DNA from: Panax quinquefolius
Lineage: Eukaryota > Streptophyta > Magnoliopsida > Apiales > Araliaceae
DNA length: 64,000 nt
Direction of reading: 5' to 3'
Assembly: GCA_020205615.1 (NCBI GenBank)
Contig: CM035160.1
Location: forward strand, 10,453,821-10,517,820
The translations under genes and the position numbers were made by a program. Positions 10,985 to 23,650 of the stretch are shown here, piece by piece (position 1 is the stretch's first letter; the number at the start of each line of letters is the position of its first letter). A model generated the notes under the pieces. The model worked only from the letters and a program-made list of their open reading frames with translations, was not told where the DNA came from and ran no database searches.

Positions 10985-13555
10985 AGTAAGACCCCAACTT
11001 ATTATTAATGAAATTTAATTTTCTATTTATTATTTTGAAATAGTAAGGGTTGATTTGATTAATGTGGATAGTTATGGGTAAAATACGTAAATATTTCAAA
11101 ATAAGCAAGTGGTTATAAAATATTCATTGTTGTTTGGGAATATTCGTTTGGTCGTGGAATATTCTTCATTGTCGGGGAATATTCAACGCCACGCAGCATG
11201 ATTTTGTGGGCCCCATAACTGAAAAGCAATTGGATGAAGAAAACGACAAATATAAGTTGTTTAAAAATAATTGTCATAGAAGTTGTTATCAAGTAATACT
11301 ATTAAAATACTTTGTGGTTAAAACACAAGAAGACACCAGATTGCACCAATTATTGATTCTTACGTAAAAGGCACAACTCAATAATGGTTATAGTAATTTC
11401 GCTCAAGATTTTATTGATTTAGTAATTATTGCGTTGATATTTTATATTCTTGTTGTTTCAATAATTGTCATTACACAAGATTTTCATTATCGAAGCTAAT
11501 AATTCATATTATCCTAATAATATTATTAGATAACATTATTGGCAATGTCTAGAAAGTTCTACATCAAGGAGAGGTTTGGTCACCTAATCAAGCCCAAGAA
11601 GGAGAAATTCTTATTGAAAGCCCCTCTTCCTTTGAAACCGCCTGGTTGTCAATATTGTGATTCTCAATATTATTTGTGAATAATTAATTATTGATTCATA
11701 TAATGAGGAAAATATTGATTTTATGTGGATTTAGATGGAGGAAATTTTTAATGTGACAATTGTTGAAAATTGAAATTTTATCTTTTCTCGATAAAATAAT
11801 TCATTTAAATATATTATTATATTTTAATAATATAATAATGGTGATATTTTTACAACGAATGTGGGATATATGAGTATATACGAGGAGGAAGAGTATTTTT
11901 GTTGCAATAAATGTTTAAAACATGTTAAACATGCTCATGGACCCCATTTATTGACCGAAATTTGATTATACCGTAAAATCGCTTGGTTTGTGGATTTTGG
12001 TCAATTTCGCTTTGGAATTTAAAAACTTTCTTCTCAGAAAGTTGTAGATAATTGAATTTTCTATAAAGACACGCGAGATTCGAATTTTCTAATAAAAGGG
12101 CAATTTATTATGAATTATTGAAGTTTCAAAGCTCCGAAATAATTGATTTTTGGAAGTTTAAAATATTTAAAATAGGAAAAACGTTTTTTTACACTTGTGG
12201 GCCTCATGAAAAATGTGCAAAGTGCTGAATCTAGAGGATTCCAAAGTGGGCATAAGAAAATTTATTTATATATTAATATTATATTAAATTTTCTCTTTGT
12301 GTTCTAAGAATTTCCTATAAATAGGTGCTTAGGTTAGAATTGAAAATTACACCGTAAAATCAAAGTTTTCTCTCTATATTATCGAGCGTATTCTTGTGAG
12401 TATTTTGAGTATACTTTGAGTATTGCTATATACGGTGCAAGTTCAAGTCATAGCTTATATCCTGTTTCAACTAAAGTCTTGATCTTTCGAGGTAAGTGAT
12501 ATTATTATTTTTCAGAATGATATTAGTTCTTCAATATCATTATGCCGAAGTATTGATCTGAACTTTTTAATCAAATTTGGAACTTTTAGTGTCGGGGTTA
12601 CTATTCACGATACTAAGACTATTCATCTAAAAATGAAAATTTTCTTTTCGTCAAAATATCTATTCTCGGATACTAGATTTGATTGTATCCATGTTTTGAT
12701 CATTCTCAATTTTACACCACTATGATTATTTTTAAGGTATTGTTGGACATGGATAAAACAAAGTACTAATCCTTAATCCTTAATCCTTAATCCTTGTCAT
12801 TTTGTTTCAATCGAATTCGCTTTTTTAAAAATATTTTCATCATCCTCGGTCTTAAATGATGATATTATTGAATATCTTTTGGCAGAAGGTAAAAAAGATG
12901 AATGATTTCGATGAATATCTTTGGCCCAGTAGTGCAAAGATGAACAGTGTTTAGATGAACATGACCAATCGATGAATATCTTTGGCACAGTAGTGCAAAG
13001 ATGAATATTTGATTCCAGGTTGTATATTGATTGATGTTACAGGATAAAAGATAGACGATGAACTTTTAAATTCATACATGTAAGATAGTAGTTTGCATTC
13101 TCTACTTAAATCTTCTAATGAATTATTATTTCATTGTAATATTGATTTAAAAACTTGTTGTCTATCAGTATTCTATTAGATTTTTCCTGTTGAAGACTAA
13201 TGATAATTTATCAGTATATTATCTTAGTCATAATATTCTTTTATCGGGCTAGTTGAGCTCACCCTTTTCCTTTTTGTTCCATTTTTCTTCTCAAGAGGCG
13301 AGAATATAAGAAAGTACAAGTCGGGGTATGGAATGAAGGTTTTAGAGAGAGTTGTTTAGTAGTCCTCACCATTTTTGTAAAATAATGTATCAATAAATGT
13401 GATGAGGATTTATTTGAGTATAGATATTGTTTGTAAGATAATATTTGTATTCAAACTCACGCTTTTCTTGTTGTAATAATAAAGTCAGTAGTTGTTTCGT
13501 ATCTATGTATTGACAACCCTGAATGGGTTATGTATACCTATTTTGGGGCGCCACA
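10985..13555 (+). repeat. G 3' LTR (beta type)
   Basis: It starts AGTAAGACCCCAACTTATTA (first base changed from T) and ends GGGGCGCCACA. It is followed by ATATT, the expected target duplication. TATA box TATAAATAG is at 12316-12324, with the CCTTAATCCTTAATCC triplet repeat at about 12774-12798. A CCAAAGATATTCATC-type array (here in the complementary sense) lies at about 12900-13010. Length is 2.57 kb. Confidence 0.9.
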
Positions 13556-15700
13556 ATATTCATCGTAAATCATTCATCTTTAGACTACGCCATAGATATT
13601 CATCAATAAGTCATCTTTGCCAAAGATATTCATATCTAAAAGAAATATATAATCATTTCGTAATTTATATAAACAATAATTATAACCATGTTGATCAATT
13701 CACCTTTGCACTTAAGCTAAAGATATTCAATTATAAATTCAATGGTCATGATCATACCAAATAAAAATTCATCTTTGCACCATCGCCAAAGAGAACCCAT
13801 AGTCACGATCATACCAATAATCTACCCATCTTTACACTCAAGTCAAAGAGAAATATCATCATTGGGGTTATAAAATGTTATATATGATAATAAAATCAAT
13901 ATAATCAATACACAATTTTAATCTCCGTAGTAATATTCATAAATCAACTATAATTTGGTTAGAAAAAAAAATCAATTTTGTAAAGAATAGTACCCATGAA
14001 TAAGAACTCGTGAATAAGAACTCTTAATAAGAACTCCCGACATGAAAAAGTTCCAAATTTGATAAAAATTCAACCAAATATTTCGGCATAATGATATTGA
14101 AGAAATAATATCATTTATGAAGAAAATAATCTCCCTTACAATCCCTTAAAATCACTTACCATCCCTTACAATCTCTTACTATTCCTTACAATCCCTTACC
14201 TCAAAAGAGAAGTACTTCTGACTGGAATAACGCTGAACGAACTTGCACCGTATAGCAACACTCAAAGATATCAAAATATTCACAAGAATACACTCAATAA
14301 TATAGAGAGAGAAATAGAAAGAAAACTTCAGTTTCTGTTGTGATTTTTAATTCTAACCTAAGCACCTATTTATAGGAAATTGCTTAGAACACCAAAGCAG
14401 AAATTTTAATATAATATTAATATAATATATATTAAATTCCTACGCACACTAAATCAGATCCAACATCACCCAACAATAGTCAACTAAATCAAAAAAACGC
14501 TTTTTGTTATTAAAATAATTAAAACTTTCAAAAATCAATTATTTTGGAACTTCTGAACTTCAATAATTCATAATAAATAGCCCTTTTATCAGAAAATTCG
14601 AATCTCGTGATTTTTTATAGAAAATTCAATTCTTTACAACTTTGCAGAAGAAAGTTTTTCCAAATTCCAAACAAAAATTGACCGAAATCCATATACGGAC
14701 GATTTTACAAGCTATAATCAAATTTCAGTCAAGAAATGGGTCCACCAATATGTTTAACATGTTTTAAACAACTTTTGTAACAAAAATACTCTTCCTCCTC
14801 ATATACTCATATATCCCACATTCATTGTAAAATATCACCATTATTATATTATAATAATATAATAAAATATTATTTTATCAAAAAGATAAAATATCAATTT
14901 TAAACAATTGTCACTTTAAAAAATTTCTCCATCTATATCCATATAAAATTAATATTTTTCTCATCATATAAATTAATAATTAATTATTCACAAATAATAT
15001 TACGTAATCACAATATTGACAACCGTGCGCTCCTCAGAAAAAGGGCTTTCCAATAAGAATTTCTCCTTATCCTACAGCAATTAGGTGACCAAACACATCC
15101 CTGTATGTAACTTTCTAGACATTGCCAATAATGTTATGTAATAATATTATTCCGATAATATGAATTATTGCTTCGATAATGGAAAATACTCGTAGAGGAC
15201 AATTAAAACAACAAAGAATATAAAATATCAATGCAACAAGTATCAATCAATAAAATATCGAACAATAATTATCAGAATAATTATTGAGTAGTGCCTTCTA
15301 CGTAAGAATCAATAATTAGTGCAATACCGCATGCTATCGTGCAACAACGCCATTCATCGTGTTTTAACCACCCAGATTCCAACAAGATAATCTGTAATAA
15401 TTACGCCGTTATTTGTAAACAACTTATACTACTCGTTTTCTTCATCCAATCGCTTTCCGTTATGGAGCCCACACAAGGTCAGTCAGCTGTCATGCATTTA
15501 ATATTCCCCGACAGAAAGAATATTCCACGACCAAACGAATATTTTCCGACAACAATGAATATTTTATAACTGCTTGCGTATTTTGAAAAAAATTTACATA
15601 TATCACCCTTAACTTTAAACTTTTATCAATTTAATGATTTACTGAATAGTAATTATAAGAAAATTGAATACTTTTATTTCATAAAATTCGGGGTCTTACA
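13556..15700 (-). mobile_element. H: beta-type LTR interrupted by G
   Basis: It is collinear with the right two thirds of minus beta LTRs such as 25034-27733. It has the CATCTTTGCAC/CCAAAGATATT array at 13560-13860, GTGAATAAGAACTC units at 13996-14040, a TATA box (complement of CTATTTATA) at 14366-14374, and the terminus TCGGGGTCTTACA at 15700. Its other part lies left of G, outside the window. Flanking sequence after 15700 is unrelated to gypsy elements, so this is a solo LTR or the 5' LTR of an element lying left. Confidence 0.8.
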
Positions 15701-16092
15701 ATTATATTTACAATTGTATAATGCATTAAAAAGAAATAGATAAGCAAGTTGACATTAATAATTTACAATTTGTACCCATCATTGGAGATCAAAATACAAA
15801 TAAATTAAATTTAAATGCACCCATATCTAATTTCTATATCCACATAGAGTTGTTGTATGTGGATTGCCATAGTCGCTTTCTTTTTAAAACCAACTTAAGA
15901 TATATATTTTTAAACTAAAAATTAATACAAATTCTTTTGATTTTAATCGATACAATATTAAATATTATAAATTGTCTAAAAAGTATTACTCATTATAATT
16001 TTTTTTGTTTCATAATTTTTAATGAGTTATCTTAATTTTGAGTATGAAAATATCTTAAATTAATTTTCAAAAATCAACAAAGAATCATATAA

Positions 16093-16110
16093 TTTAAAAC
16101 GGAGGGAGTA
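16093..16110. repeat. possible Stowaway-like MITE terminus
   Basis: AAAACGGAGGGAGTATAA resembles the end of Stowaway-type miniature elements (terminal CTCCCTCCGT next to TA). No matching opposite terminus was found within several hundred bases, so it may be a remnant or chance. Confidence 0.3.
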
Positions 16111-16195
16111 TAATATTTGGTAATATAATAGTAATCTATAATATTATTAATGAAAATGATGAAAAAAACAAAAAATGTCATTAATGAATAAGTGT

Positions 16196-16270
16196 ATGCA
16201 TAACCAAGCCTCTCATGGCTCAATGGTAAAAAAGTACTCATAAGGTTTGGATTCATGAGGTATTAGAATT
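16196..16270 (+). repeat. weak tRNA/SINE-like motif
   Basis: TGGCTCAATGG fits an A-box of RNA polymerase III promoters. A GGATTCATGAGG stretch about 35 bases on is only loosely like a B-box. It could be the head of an old SINE; it is not a tRNA gene. Confidence 0.25.
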
Positions 16271-16290
16271 CATTTTTGTCAAAAACAAAA

Positions 16291-16470
16291 ATATTAAATT
16301 TTGGGAATTGTTAAATCCATAATATTTTTTGTTATTTTCACAACAAAAGTGTCGATGTAGATGTATAACGACGGTAAAAATCGTCGCTATAGGATCTATA
16401 ACGATACTTTTATTGTGAAAATAATATTTTTTTTTGTGAATTTAACAATTTCCATAAATTTTAATAGAAT
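16291..16470. mobile_element. foldback (MITE-like) element
   Basis: Two arms of about 70 bases are inverted copies of each other. The left arm runs TAAATTTTGGGAATTGTTAAA, then TTGTTATTTTCACAACAAAAG. The right arm is the near-exact complement ending at about 16465. The centre holds a smaller hairpin around CGACGGTAAAAATCGTCG. The total of about 180 bp with no coding capacity suits a miniature inverted-repeat DNA transposon. Superfamily and exact ends are not settled. Confidence 0.6.
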
Positions 16471-16948
16471 ATAACAAACAAAATATAAAAAAGGATCACC
16501 GCCTGTGTAACACCTTTACAAACTCAATAAAGTGAAGTCATCTTCTTAACTTGCTATTAATCACACCACATCTACTAAATTCTTAATATTAGAGATATAC
16601 ATTTGAGAATATAAACTTGATTTTAAAAAATATATTTTTAATTTTAGAAAAAGGGAATAAGGTCAATGCCTTAACTAATAACTATATTGGGGACAAAGAG
16701 GGCCAAGCCCCTCAACCTATTTTAAAATGGGACAATTACATATTCTAATACATTTTTAAAAATAATTATATCAATAGTGCACTCATATAATATTTACGTA
16801 ACTAATACACTTTTATATTTATTTACATATTATAGTGTAATTAGGATTCCTTAATTTATGGAATTATAATTCAATTGGAATTCCTTAATTTAGGGATTAG
16901 TTATAGCTTCTTTTCTCTCTCCTCAAGTTATTTAACAAATTCAACCTT

Positions 16949-17230
16949 TTAATAATAATAATGAAGAAGAAAGAGAGCGAATACAAAAAAGCGAAAATGA
17001 AAGCAAAGTTCATGGGTGATGCAGTTAAGGTTGACTGGAAATCGGACAGTGCTTGGTGATGATGAATCCATGAGGGGTGGTGGTGACGGTTGATCAAGCT
17101 TCCACTTGTGGTGGTGGAGATGGTCTTGGGATGGAAAAGAATTGATGATGGCAGTTGATGTTGGGTTGTTGGGAAAAAATAATGTGAGGGGATGTGGAGG
17201 ATCAATGGAGAGTTCACTCCCTTTGGCCAT
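16949..17230 (-). CDS. short uncharacterised ORF in low-copy DNA
   Basis: This is an open frame of 93 codons, starting ATGGCC at 17230. The sequence just upstream in sense (17235-17350) is pyrimidine-rich, as in many plant 5' leaders. The product is Ser/Pro/His-rich at the start (PPHPLTLFFP, HHHKW, QPSPPP) and ends in a Phe/Leu/Tyr-rich hydrophobic tail. I recognise no domain. A second frame is open over much of the same interval, which weakens the case. It could be a first exon of a host gene whose upstream region was hit by LTR J at 17362, or non-coding. Confidence 0.25.
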   Translation of the reverse strand: MAKGSELSIDPPHPLTLFFPNNPTSTAIINSFPSQDHLHHHKWKLDQPSPPPLMDSSSPSTVRFPVNLNCITHELCFHFRFFVFALFLLHYYY

Positions 17231-18580
17231 ATAATTTAATTATATGAAGATGGAGAAGAGAAAAAGAGGAGAAAATGGAGTCTTGAAACGATGCAATGGA
17301 CTCGGCAAATATGAAGGACCGGGGATGAGGGTGAAGACTAAAGAGAAGGGAAGAACGTTACTGTAAGACCCCAACTTATTATTAATGAAATTTAATTTTC
17401 TCTATTTATTATTTTGAAATAGTAAGGGTTGATTTGATCAATGTGGATAGTTATGGGTAAAATACGTAAATATTTCAAAATAAGCAAGTGGTTATAAAAC
17501 ATTCATTGTTGTCGGGGAATATTCGTTTGGTCGTGGAATATTCTTGCGTCGGGAATATTCGCATGCACGACGCCAGCGATCTTTTGTGGGTCCTATAACG
17601 GAAAGCAATTGGATGAAGAAACGACAAATATAAGTTGTTTAAAAATAACTACAGAGTTATTCTCATTAATATCATTAAAATACTCTTTGGTTAAAACACA
17701 AGAAGACACTTGTATTGCACCAATTATTGATTATTACGTAAGAAGGCACTACTCAATAATGGTTATAGTAATTATCGCTCAAGATTTTATTGATTTAATA
17801 ATTGTCACGTTGATATTTTATATTCATCATTGTTTCAATAATTGTCATTACACAAGATTTTTCATTATCGAAGCAATAATTCATATTATCCTAATAATAT
17901 TATTAGATAACATTATTGGCAATGTCTAGAAAGTTCGCTCTAAGGAGAGGTTTGGTCACCTAATCATGCGCCCAATAAGGAGAAATTCTTATTGAAAGCC
18001 CCTTTTCTTGGGAACCGCCTCATTTGTCAATATTGTGATTCTCGTAATATTATTTGTGAATAATTAATTATTGATTCATATAATGAGAAAAAATATTGAT
18101 TTTATATGGATATAGATGGAGAAAATTTTTAATGTGACAATTGTTGAAAATTGAAAATTTATCTTTTTCTCGATAAAATAATTCATTTAAATATATTATT
18201 ATATTTTAATAATATAATAATGGTGATATTTTTACAACGAATGTGGGATATATGAGTATACGAGGAGGAAGAGTATTTTTGTTGCAATAAATGTTAAAAA
18301 CATGTTAAACATGCTCGGTGGACCCCATTTATTGATCAAATTTGATTATGATTGTAAAATCGCCTGCTTGTGGATTTTGGTCAATTTCTGCTTGGAATTC
18401 GGAAAACTTTCTTCCGCAAAGTTGTAGAGAATTGAATTTCCTATAAAAATTCGCGAGATTCGAATTTTCTGATAAAAGGGCTATTTATTATGAATTATTG
18501 ATGTTCTGAAATTCCTGAATAATTGATTTTTGGAAGTTTAAAATATTTAAAATAGGAAAAACGTTTTTTTACACTTGTGG

Positions 18581-20432
18581 TGTGACGCCCCCAAAATAGG
18601 TATACATCACCTATTCTGAGTTGTCAATACATGGTACAGAAACAACTACATCTTTATTATTACAACAGTAAAACTGTGAGTTTGAATACAAATATTATCT
18701 TGTAGACAATATCTATACTCAAATAAATCCTCATCACATTTATTGATACATTATTTTACAAAAATGGTGAGGACTACTAAATAATTCTTTCTAAAACCTT
18801 CATTCCATACCCCACTTGCATCTTCGCTTATATTCTCGCCTCCGAGAAAAATGGAACAAAAGGAAAAGGGTGAGCTCAACTAGCTCAAGAAAGAATATTA
18901 TGACTAAGATAATATACAACAAATTATCGTTAGTCTTCAACAGGAAAAATCTAATAGAATACAATAGACAACAAATTTTAAATCAATATTCGCAATGAAA
19001 TAATAATTCATTAGAAGAGTTAAGTAGAAATGCAAACTACTATCTTCTATGTATGAATTTAAAAGTTCATCGCTCATCTTTTATCCCTCAGAACATCAAT
19101 CAATATACATCCGAATCAAATATTCATCTTTTGCACTACGCACTCAAAGATATTCATCACCGGTCATGTTCATTTAAACACTGCTCATCTTTGCACTACG
19201 GCCAAAGATATTAATCGATCGGTCATGTTCATCTCAACACCTGCTCATCTTTACACTACGAGCCAAAGATATTCTTCAAAATCATTCATCTTCACACACT
19301 ACAGCCAAAGATATTCCATAATATCATCATTTAAGATCAAGATGATGAAAATATTTTTAAATAAACGAATCCAAAGGAAACAAAATGACAAGGATTAAGG
19401 ATTAAGGATTCGTACTTGGTTTTATCCACGTCCAAAATACCTCAAAAATAGTCATAGTGGTATAAAATTCAAGAATGATCAAAACATGGATACAATCAAA
19501 GCTAGTATCCGTAATAGATATTTTGGACGAAAAGAAGAAATTTTATTTTTCTGAATAGTGCCGATATCACGTGAATAGTCTTTGATACGTGAATAGTGTT
19601 GTATACGTGAATAAGAACTCGCACACCAAAAGATAGAAATAATGATATCAAGAAATAATATCATTTGAGAAGAAAATAACATCCTTACCTCGAAGATTTG
19701 TACTTCTAAATTGAATACCGGGTATAGTCTCAAGGGAACTTGCACCGCCTAACAATACTCAAAGTATACTCAAAATACTCACAAGAATACGCTCGATAAT
19801 ATAGAGAGAAAACTTCAGCTTTACGGTGTGATTTTCAATTCTAACCCAAGCACCCTATTTATAGGAAATTGCTTAGAACACCAAAACAGAAAAATTTAAT
19901 ATATTAATAATATTATTTTCCACATCTTCCCACGACACAGACCAAATTTGAAGTCAACCACTAACACATGTCCCATAAGTGACAAAAAAGTTTTTCATGC
20001 AAAAGTTACTTAAAACTCCAAAAAATGATAATCAATTAATCCTAACTTCAATAATTCATAATAAATAGCCCTTTTATCAGAAAATTCGAATCTTGCGACT
20101 TTTTATAGGAAATTCAATTCTCTACAACTTTGCGTAAGAAAGTTTTCCAAATTCCAAATAGAAATTGACCAAATCCACAAACGGAAGGCGATTTTACAAA
20201 GTATAATCAAATTTCACCAATAAATGGGGTCCAATTTAGATATGTTTAACATGTTTTAAACATTTATTGCAACAAAAATACTCCTCCTCCTAGTATACTC
20301 ATATATCCCACATTCGTTGTAAAAATATCACCATTATTATATTATTAAAATATAATAATATATTTAAATGAATAATTGTCACATTAAAATTTTTCTCCAT
20401 CTATATCCACATAAAATCAATATTTTCCTCAT
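18581..20432 (-). repeat. I 3' LTR, truncated
   Basis: It starts TGTGACGCCCCC and follows the 5' LTR collinearly through the TATA box (19855-19863) to TATTTTCCTCAT. There it switches abruptly to integrase sequence. The corresponding point of the intact 5' LTR is at about 26990, so about 740 bases of LTR are lost. Confidence 0.88.
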
Positions 20433-21720
20433 ATGCTCCTTCCTATCCAAGATCTTGACAGGTACCTCCTCATACGTTAAGTCTTCGGCTATCTCGTCCG
20501 GTTCTAACTCTATAACGTGGTTCGGGTCTTTCACATATTTACGAAGTACAGATATGTGAAACACATTATGAACACGAGACATACTCGGAGGTAACGCGAG
20601 TCTATAGGCTACATTTCCTACTCGGTCAAGAATTTGAAATGGACCAATAAATCGTGGATTGAGCTTTCCTCTCTTCCCAAATCTTGTAACTCCCTTCCAT
20701 GGAGCAACTCGCAACAATACATGATCCCCTACACTAAATTCCAAGTCCTTTCGATGAAGATCCGCATAACTCTTTTGTCGATCTTGTGCCGTTTGTATAC
20801 GTTGTCGAATCATTTGGATCTTTTCGGTAGTCATACGTACTAACTCGGGTCCCAACAATGTTGCTTCACCCACCTCATCCCAACATATTGGAGAGCGACA
20901 CTTTCGTCCATATAATGCTTCAAATGGAGCCACACCTATAACTCTTGCGATAACTGTTGTTGTAGGAGAATTCCACCAATGGTAAATACTTATCCTAACT
21001 GCCCTTGAAGTCTAGAACACGTAGTCTTAATAAATCTTCAAGAGTTTGAATAGTCCTTTCGATTGTCCGTCTGCTTGAGGATGGTATCTTAAACTAAATC
21101 GCAAATCCGCGCCCATAGCTTTTTGCAAGCTAACCCAAAATCTTGAAGTGAATCTTGGGTCACGATCCAAACTATGGATACAGTACATGCCATGCAACCT
21201 CACAATCTCATTCACGTCATACTAAAGCAAGACGCTTCAAGTGAATAAGTCTCCGTATTAGCAAGAAATGAGCAGACTTGGTTAATCTATCAACAATAAC
21301 CCAAATAGCATTGATGCCTTGAGAAACCGTAGGAAGACCTGTAACGAAATCCATGGTAATATGTTTCCACTTCCATTTCGGAATCTCAAGTGGTTGCAAC
21401 GGACCCTTAGGTACTAGATTCTCCGCCTTTACACGTTGGCAAGTTAAACACGTCGAGATAAACTTTGCAACCTCTCTCTTCATATTGTTCCACCAAAATG
21501 TATATCGAAGATCACGATACATTTTAGTACTTCCAGGATGGATTGCAAATGGTGTATTGTGTGCCTCCATCATAATCTTGTACTTCAAATCAGAGTCGTT
21601 AGAGACACAAAGTCTAGAGTGGACTCGAAGTATCCCTTCTTCATCAATTCTCGCTTCCGAAATAGCTCCTTCTTGTACTTTCTTCTTCATACGCATCGAC
21701 TCCGCCTTGGTGGCTTGAGC
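20433..21720 (-). pseudogene. I integrase (chromodomain end lost)
   Basis: The integrase inserts the cDNA copy into host DNA. Read leftward it has the zinc-binding HHCC region, with HNTPFAIHPGSTKMYRDLRY and CLTCQRVK, and the first catalytic Asp in MDFVTGLP (codon at 21349-21351) within an open frame 21217-21696. The second catalytic region ([13 protein letters not shown]) and HPQADGQS are at 21027-21215. Right after DGQS one base is missing at the catalytic Glu codon, shifting the frame. The C-terminal region (20379-20933) is open: [67 protein letters not shown] and [14 protein letters not shown]. The chromodomain should follow, but the frame instead runs 17 codons into LTR sequence because of a deletion. 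Family: Tekay/Del chromovirus. Confidence 0.92.
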
Positions 21721-21737
21721 AACCTTAACTTTTTCTA

Positions 21738-22480
21738 TTAAAGTTGGCTCTCTCGATACTTGACATCATCGCACTCGTTCCCGCAAGATATGATCTTTTT
21801 ACTCAATGCGTCGCCTACCACGTTCGCTTTACCGTGATGGTATTGAATAGTGTGGTCGTAGTTTTCAATAGCTCGAGCCAACGTCATTTCGCCGCATGTT
21901 GAGTTCTTTTTGAGTGAAGAAATATTTAAGGCTTTTATGGTCCGAATATATCTCCACTTTCTCCCCATATAGATAGTGCATCCATATCTTTAAGCGAAAC
22001 GATCACCGCTAACTCTGTATCATGAGTAGGATAATTCCTCTCATACTCTTTAAGTTGTCATGAGGCATAGGCTATGACTTTCCCACGCTGTATGAGAACA
22101 CATCCTAACCCTTTGCTCAAGCATCGGCAGAGATAACAAATCCATCCGAACCAGATGGTATTGTTAGAAAAAGTCTTAAAATAAGTCTCCTCTTAAGCTC
22201 TTGGAAACTCTTCTCGCATTTCTTCACTCCAAAGCGAATTTCAGTATCCTTTTGAGTTAGCTGAGTTAATGGAGTAGCGATTCGAGAAAACCCTTCCACG
22301 AATCTCCGATAATAACCAGCTAAGCCCAAAAAGCTACGTACTTCGGTCACCGACTTCGGTTGATCCCAACTTTGTATTGCTTCAATCTTCACCGGATCAA
22401 CAGATACTCCATGTTTCGACACCACGTGCCCAAGGAATGCTACTTCCTCAAGCCAGAACTCGCATTTCTTCAATTTGGCA
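21738..22480 (-). pseudogene. I RNase H and RT thumb
   Basis: This is the domain that removes the RNA strand during reverse transcription. Frame 22117-22473 reads [18 protein letters not shown] (end of RT), [26 protein letters not shown] and reaches ISADA, where the first RNase H Asp stands. The next piece is frameshifted. Frame 21738-21968 carries a [14 protein letters not shown] segment, YDHTIQYHHGKANVVGDALS and the linker to integrase. The order and motifs match Ty3/gypsy pol. At least two frame changes separate the pieces. Confidence 0.88.
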
Positions 22481-23130
22481 TATATTTGGTTTTCACGAAG
22501 CCTTTGGAGTACCGAGCTTTCAAATGGTGCTCATGATCTTCACTATTTTTGGAATATATGAGGATGTCATCAATAAAGACAACAACGAATTGATCCAAAT
22601 ATTCCTTGAATACTTTGGTTCATCATATCCATGAAAGCCGCATGAGCATTAGTTAGTCCGAAAGACATGACTAAGAATTCATAATGCCCATACCGAAGTT
22701 CAAGGCGCCTTTGAATATCCTCGATTCTAATCTTCAAATTGATGATATCCGAATCGAAGATCGATTTTTGAAAAGAATTGTGCCCTCAGAATCGGTCAAA
22801 CAAGTCATCAATACGAGGTGAGGATACCTATTCTTGATGGTGACATGGTTCAATTCCCCGATAGTCAATACAAAAAGTCTCATACTCCGCCTTTCTTCTT
22901 TACTTAATAAAAACAGAGCACACCCAAGGAGATTTACTAGACGCGAATGAAACCGATGTCCAACAATTCCTCGTAGTTGGACCTTTAACTCCTCAAGTTC
23001 AATAGAGCCATTCGATATGGGTTTTAGAAATGGGCTTTGTACCAAGTTCAAGATCAATAAAGAATTCAACTTCACGCTACGGGGTAGACCGGGAAGTTCT
23101 TCAGAAATACGTCGGAAAGTCAATAACAAC
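22481..23130 (-). pseudogene. I reverse transcriptase, frameshifted
   Basis: This is the polymerase core. From the right: ISEELPGLPRSVKLNS linker, then CALFLLSKEERRSMRLF (from the [19 protein letters not shown] block, shifted), [13 protein letters not shown], and further left the YxDD-type box as FIDD (22566-22577) followed by ILIYSK. The conserved blocks are all present but spread over at least three frames, so no full-length product is possible as sequenced. Some shifts could be sequencing errors. Confidence 0.88.
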
Positions 23131-23650
23131 AGTGAATATTATTCAAATTTGACGTGTCTTTATTCAAATCCATAACATGGGCTAAGAAAGCTTGACATCC
23201 GTTTTTCAATAAACGAATAGCTTTATGATTAGATATGACGAAGGATTGATTTTAATGGTTTAGTTGCTTGAATCCGCATAATAGGTTGGTTAGGAATATG
23301 AAAACTAACAACCTTACGAAAACAATCAATTTTGGCATGATGAGTAGTTAACCAATCAATCCCTAAAATCACATCAAAAGCAAGTATCTTTAAAGAGATA
23401 AGGTCAACAGTAAGGTAATGGTGCCAACTTGAATCAAACAAGATTTATAAACAATGGATGTGATGAAAGTTTCTCCTAACGGAGTTTCCACAGATAGGTC
23501 AAAGTCTAATTTCTTGAGTCAAGTTTAAACGCGTGAAAGCACACGCAGAGAGATAAATGAATGGGTAGCACCGGTATCAAGTAAGGTATAAACTTCGTAA
23601 GAATTTATAAATAGCTTACCCGTGATCACCTCGTTTGGGTTCTCGCATTA
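23131..23650 (-). pseudogene. I aspartic protease
   Basis: This is the retroviral-type protease that would process the polyprotein. The catalytic triplet DTG is intact at 23570-23578 (LLDTGATHSFISL). The later part is open at 23229-23441: VDLISLKILAFDVILGIDWLTTHHAKIDC, then a FRKVVSFHIPNQPIMRI tail. The central part contains frame changes. It lies between the gag knuckles and RT, as in A. Confidence 0.85.

Larger units (their letters stand above)
15701..17361. other. low-copy AT-rich interval
   Basis: This stretch does not match the retrotransposons in the window. Apart from the small items listed separately (terminal inverted-repeat scrap, tRNA-like motif, foldback element, short ORF) I see no gene, RNA or repeat in it. 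Confidence 0.5.

Noticed and set aside
17609..17929. 106-codon plus ORF
   Set aside because: It lies inside LTR J with matching fragments in other beta LTRs (for example near 11220-11500) and has no domain.
21353..21741. Plus-strand ORFs over the integrase of I
   Set aside because: Antisense shadows of a clear integrase frame.
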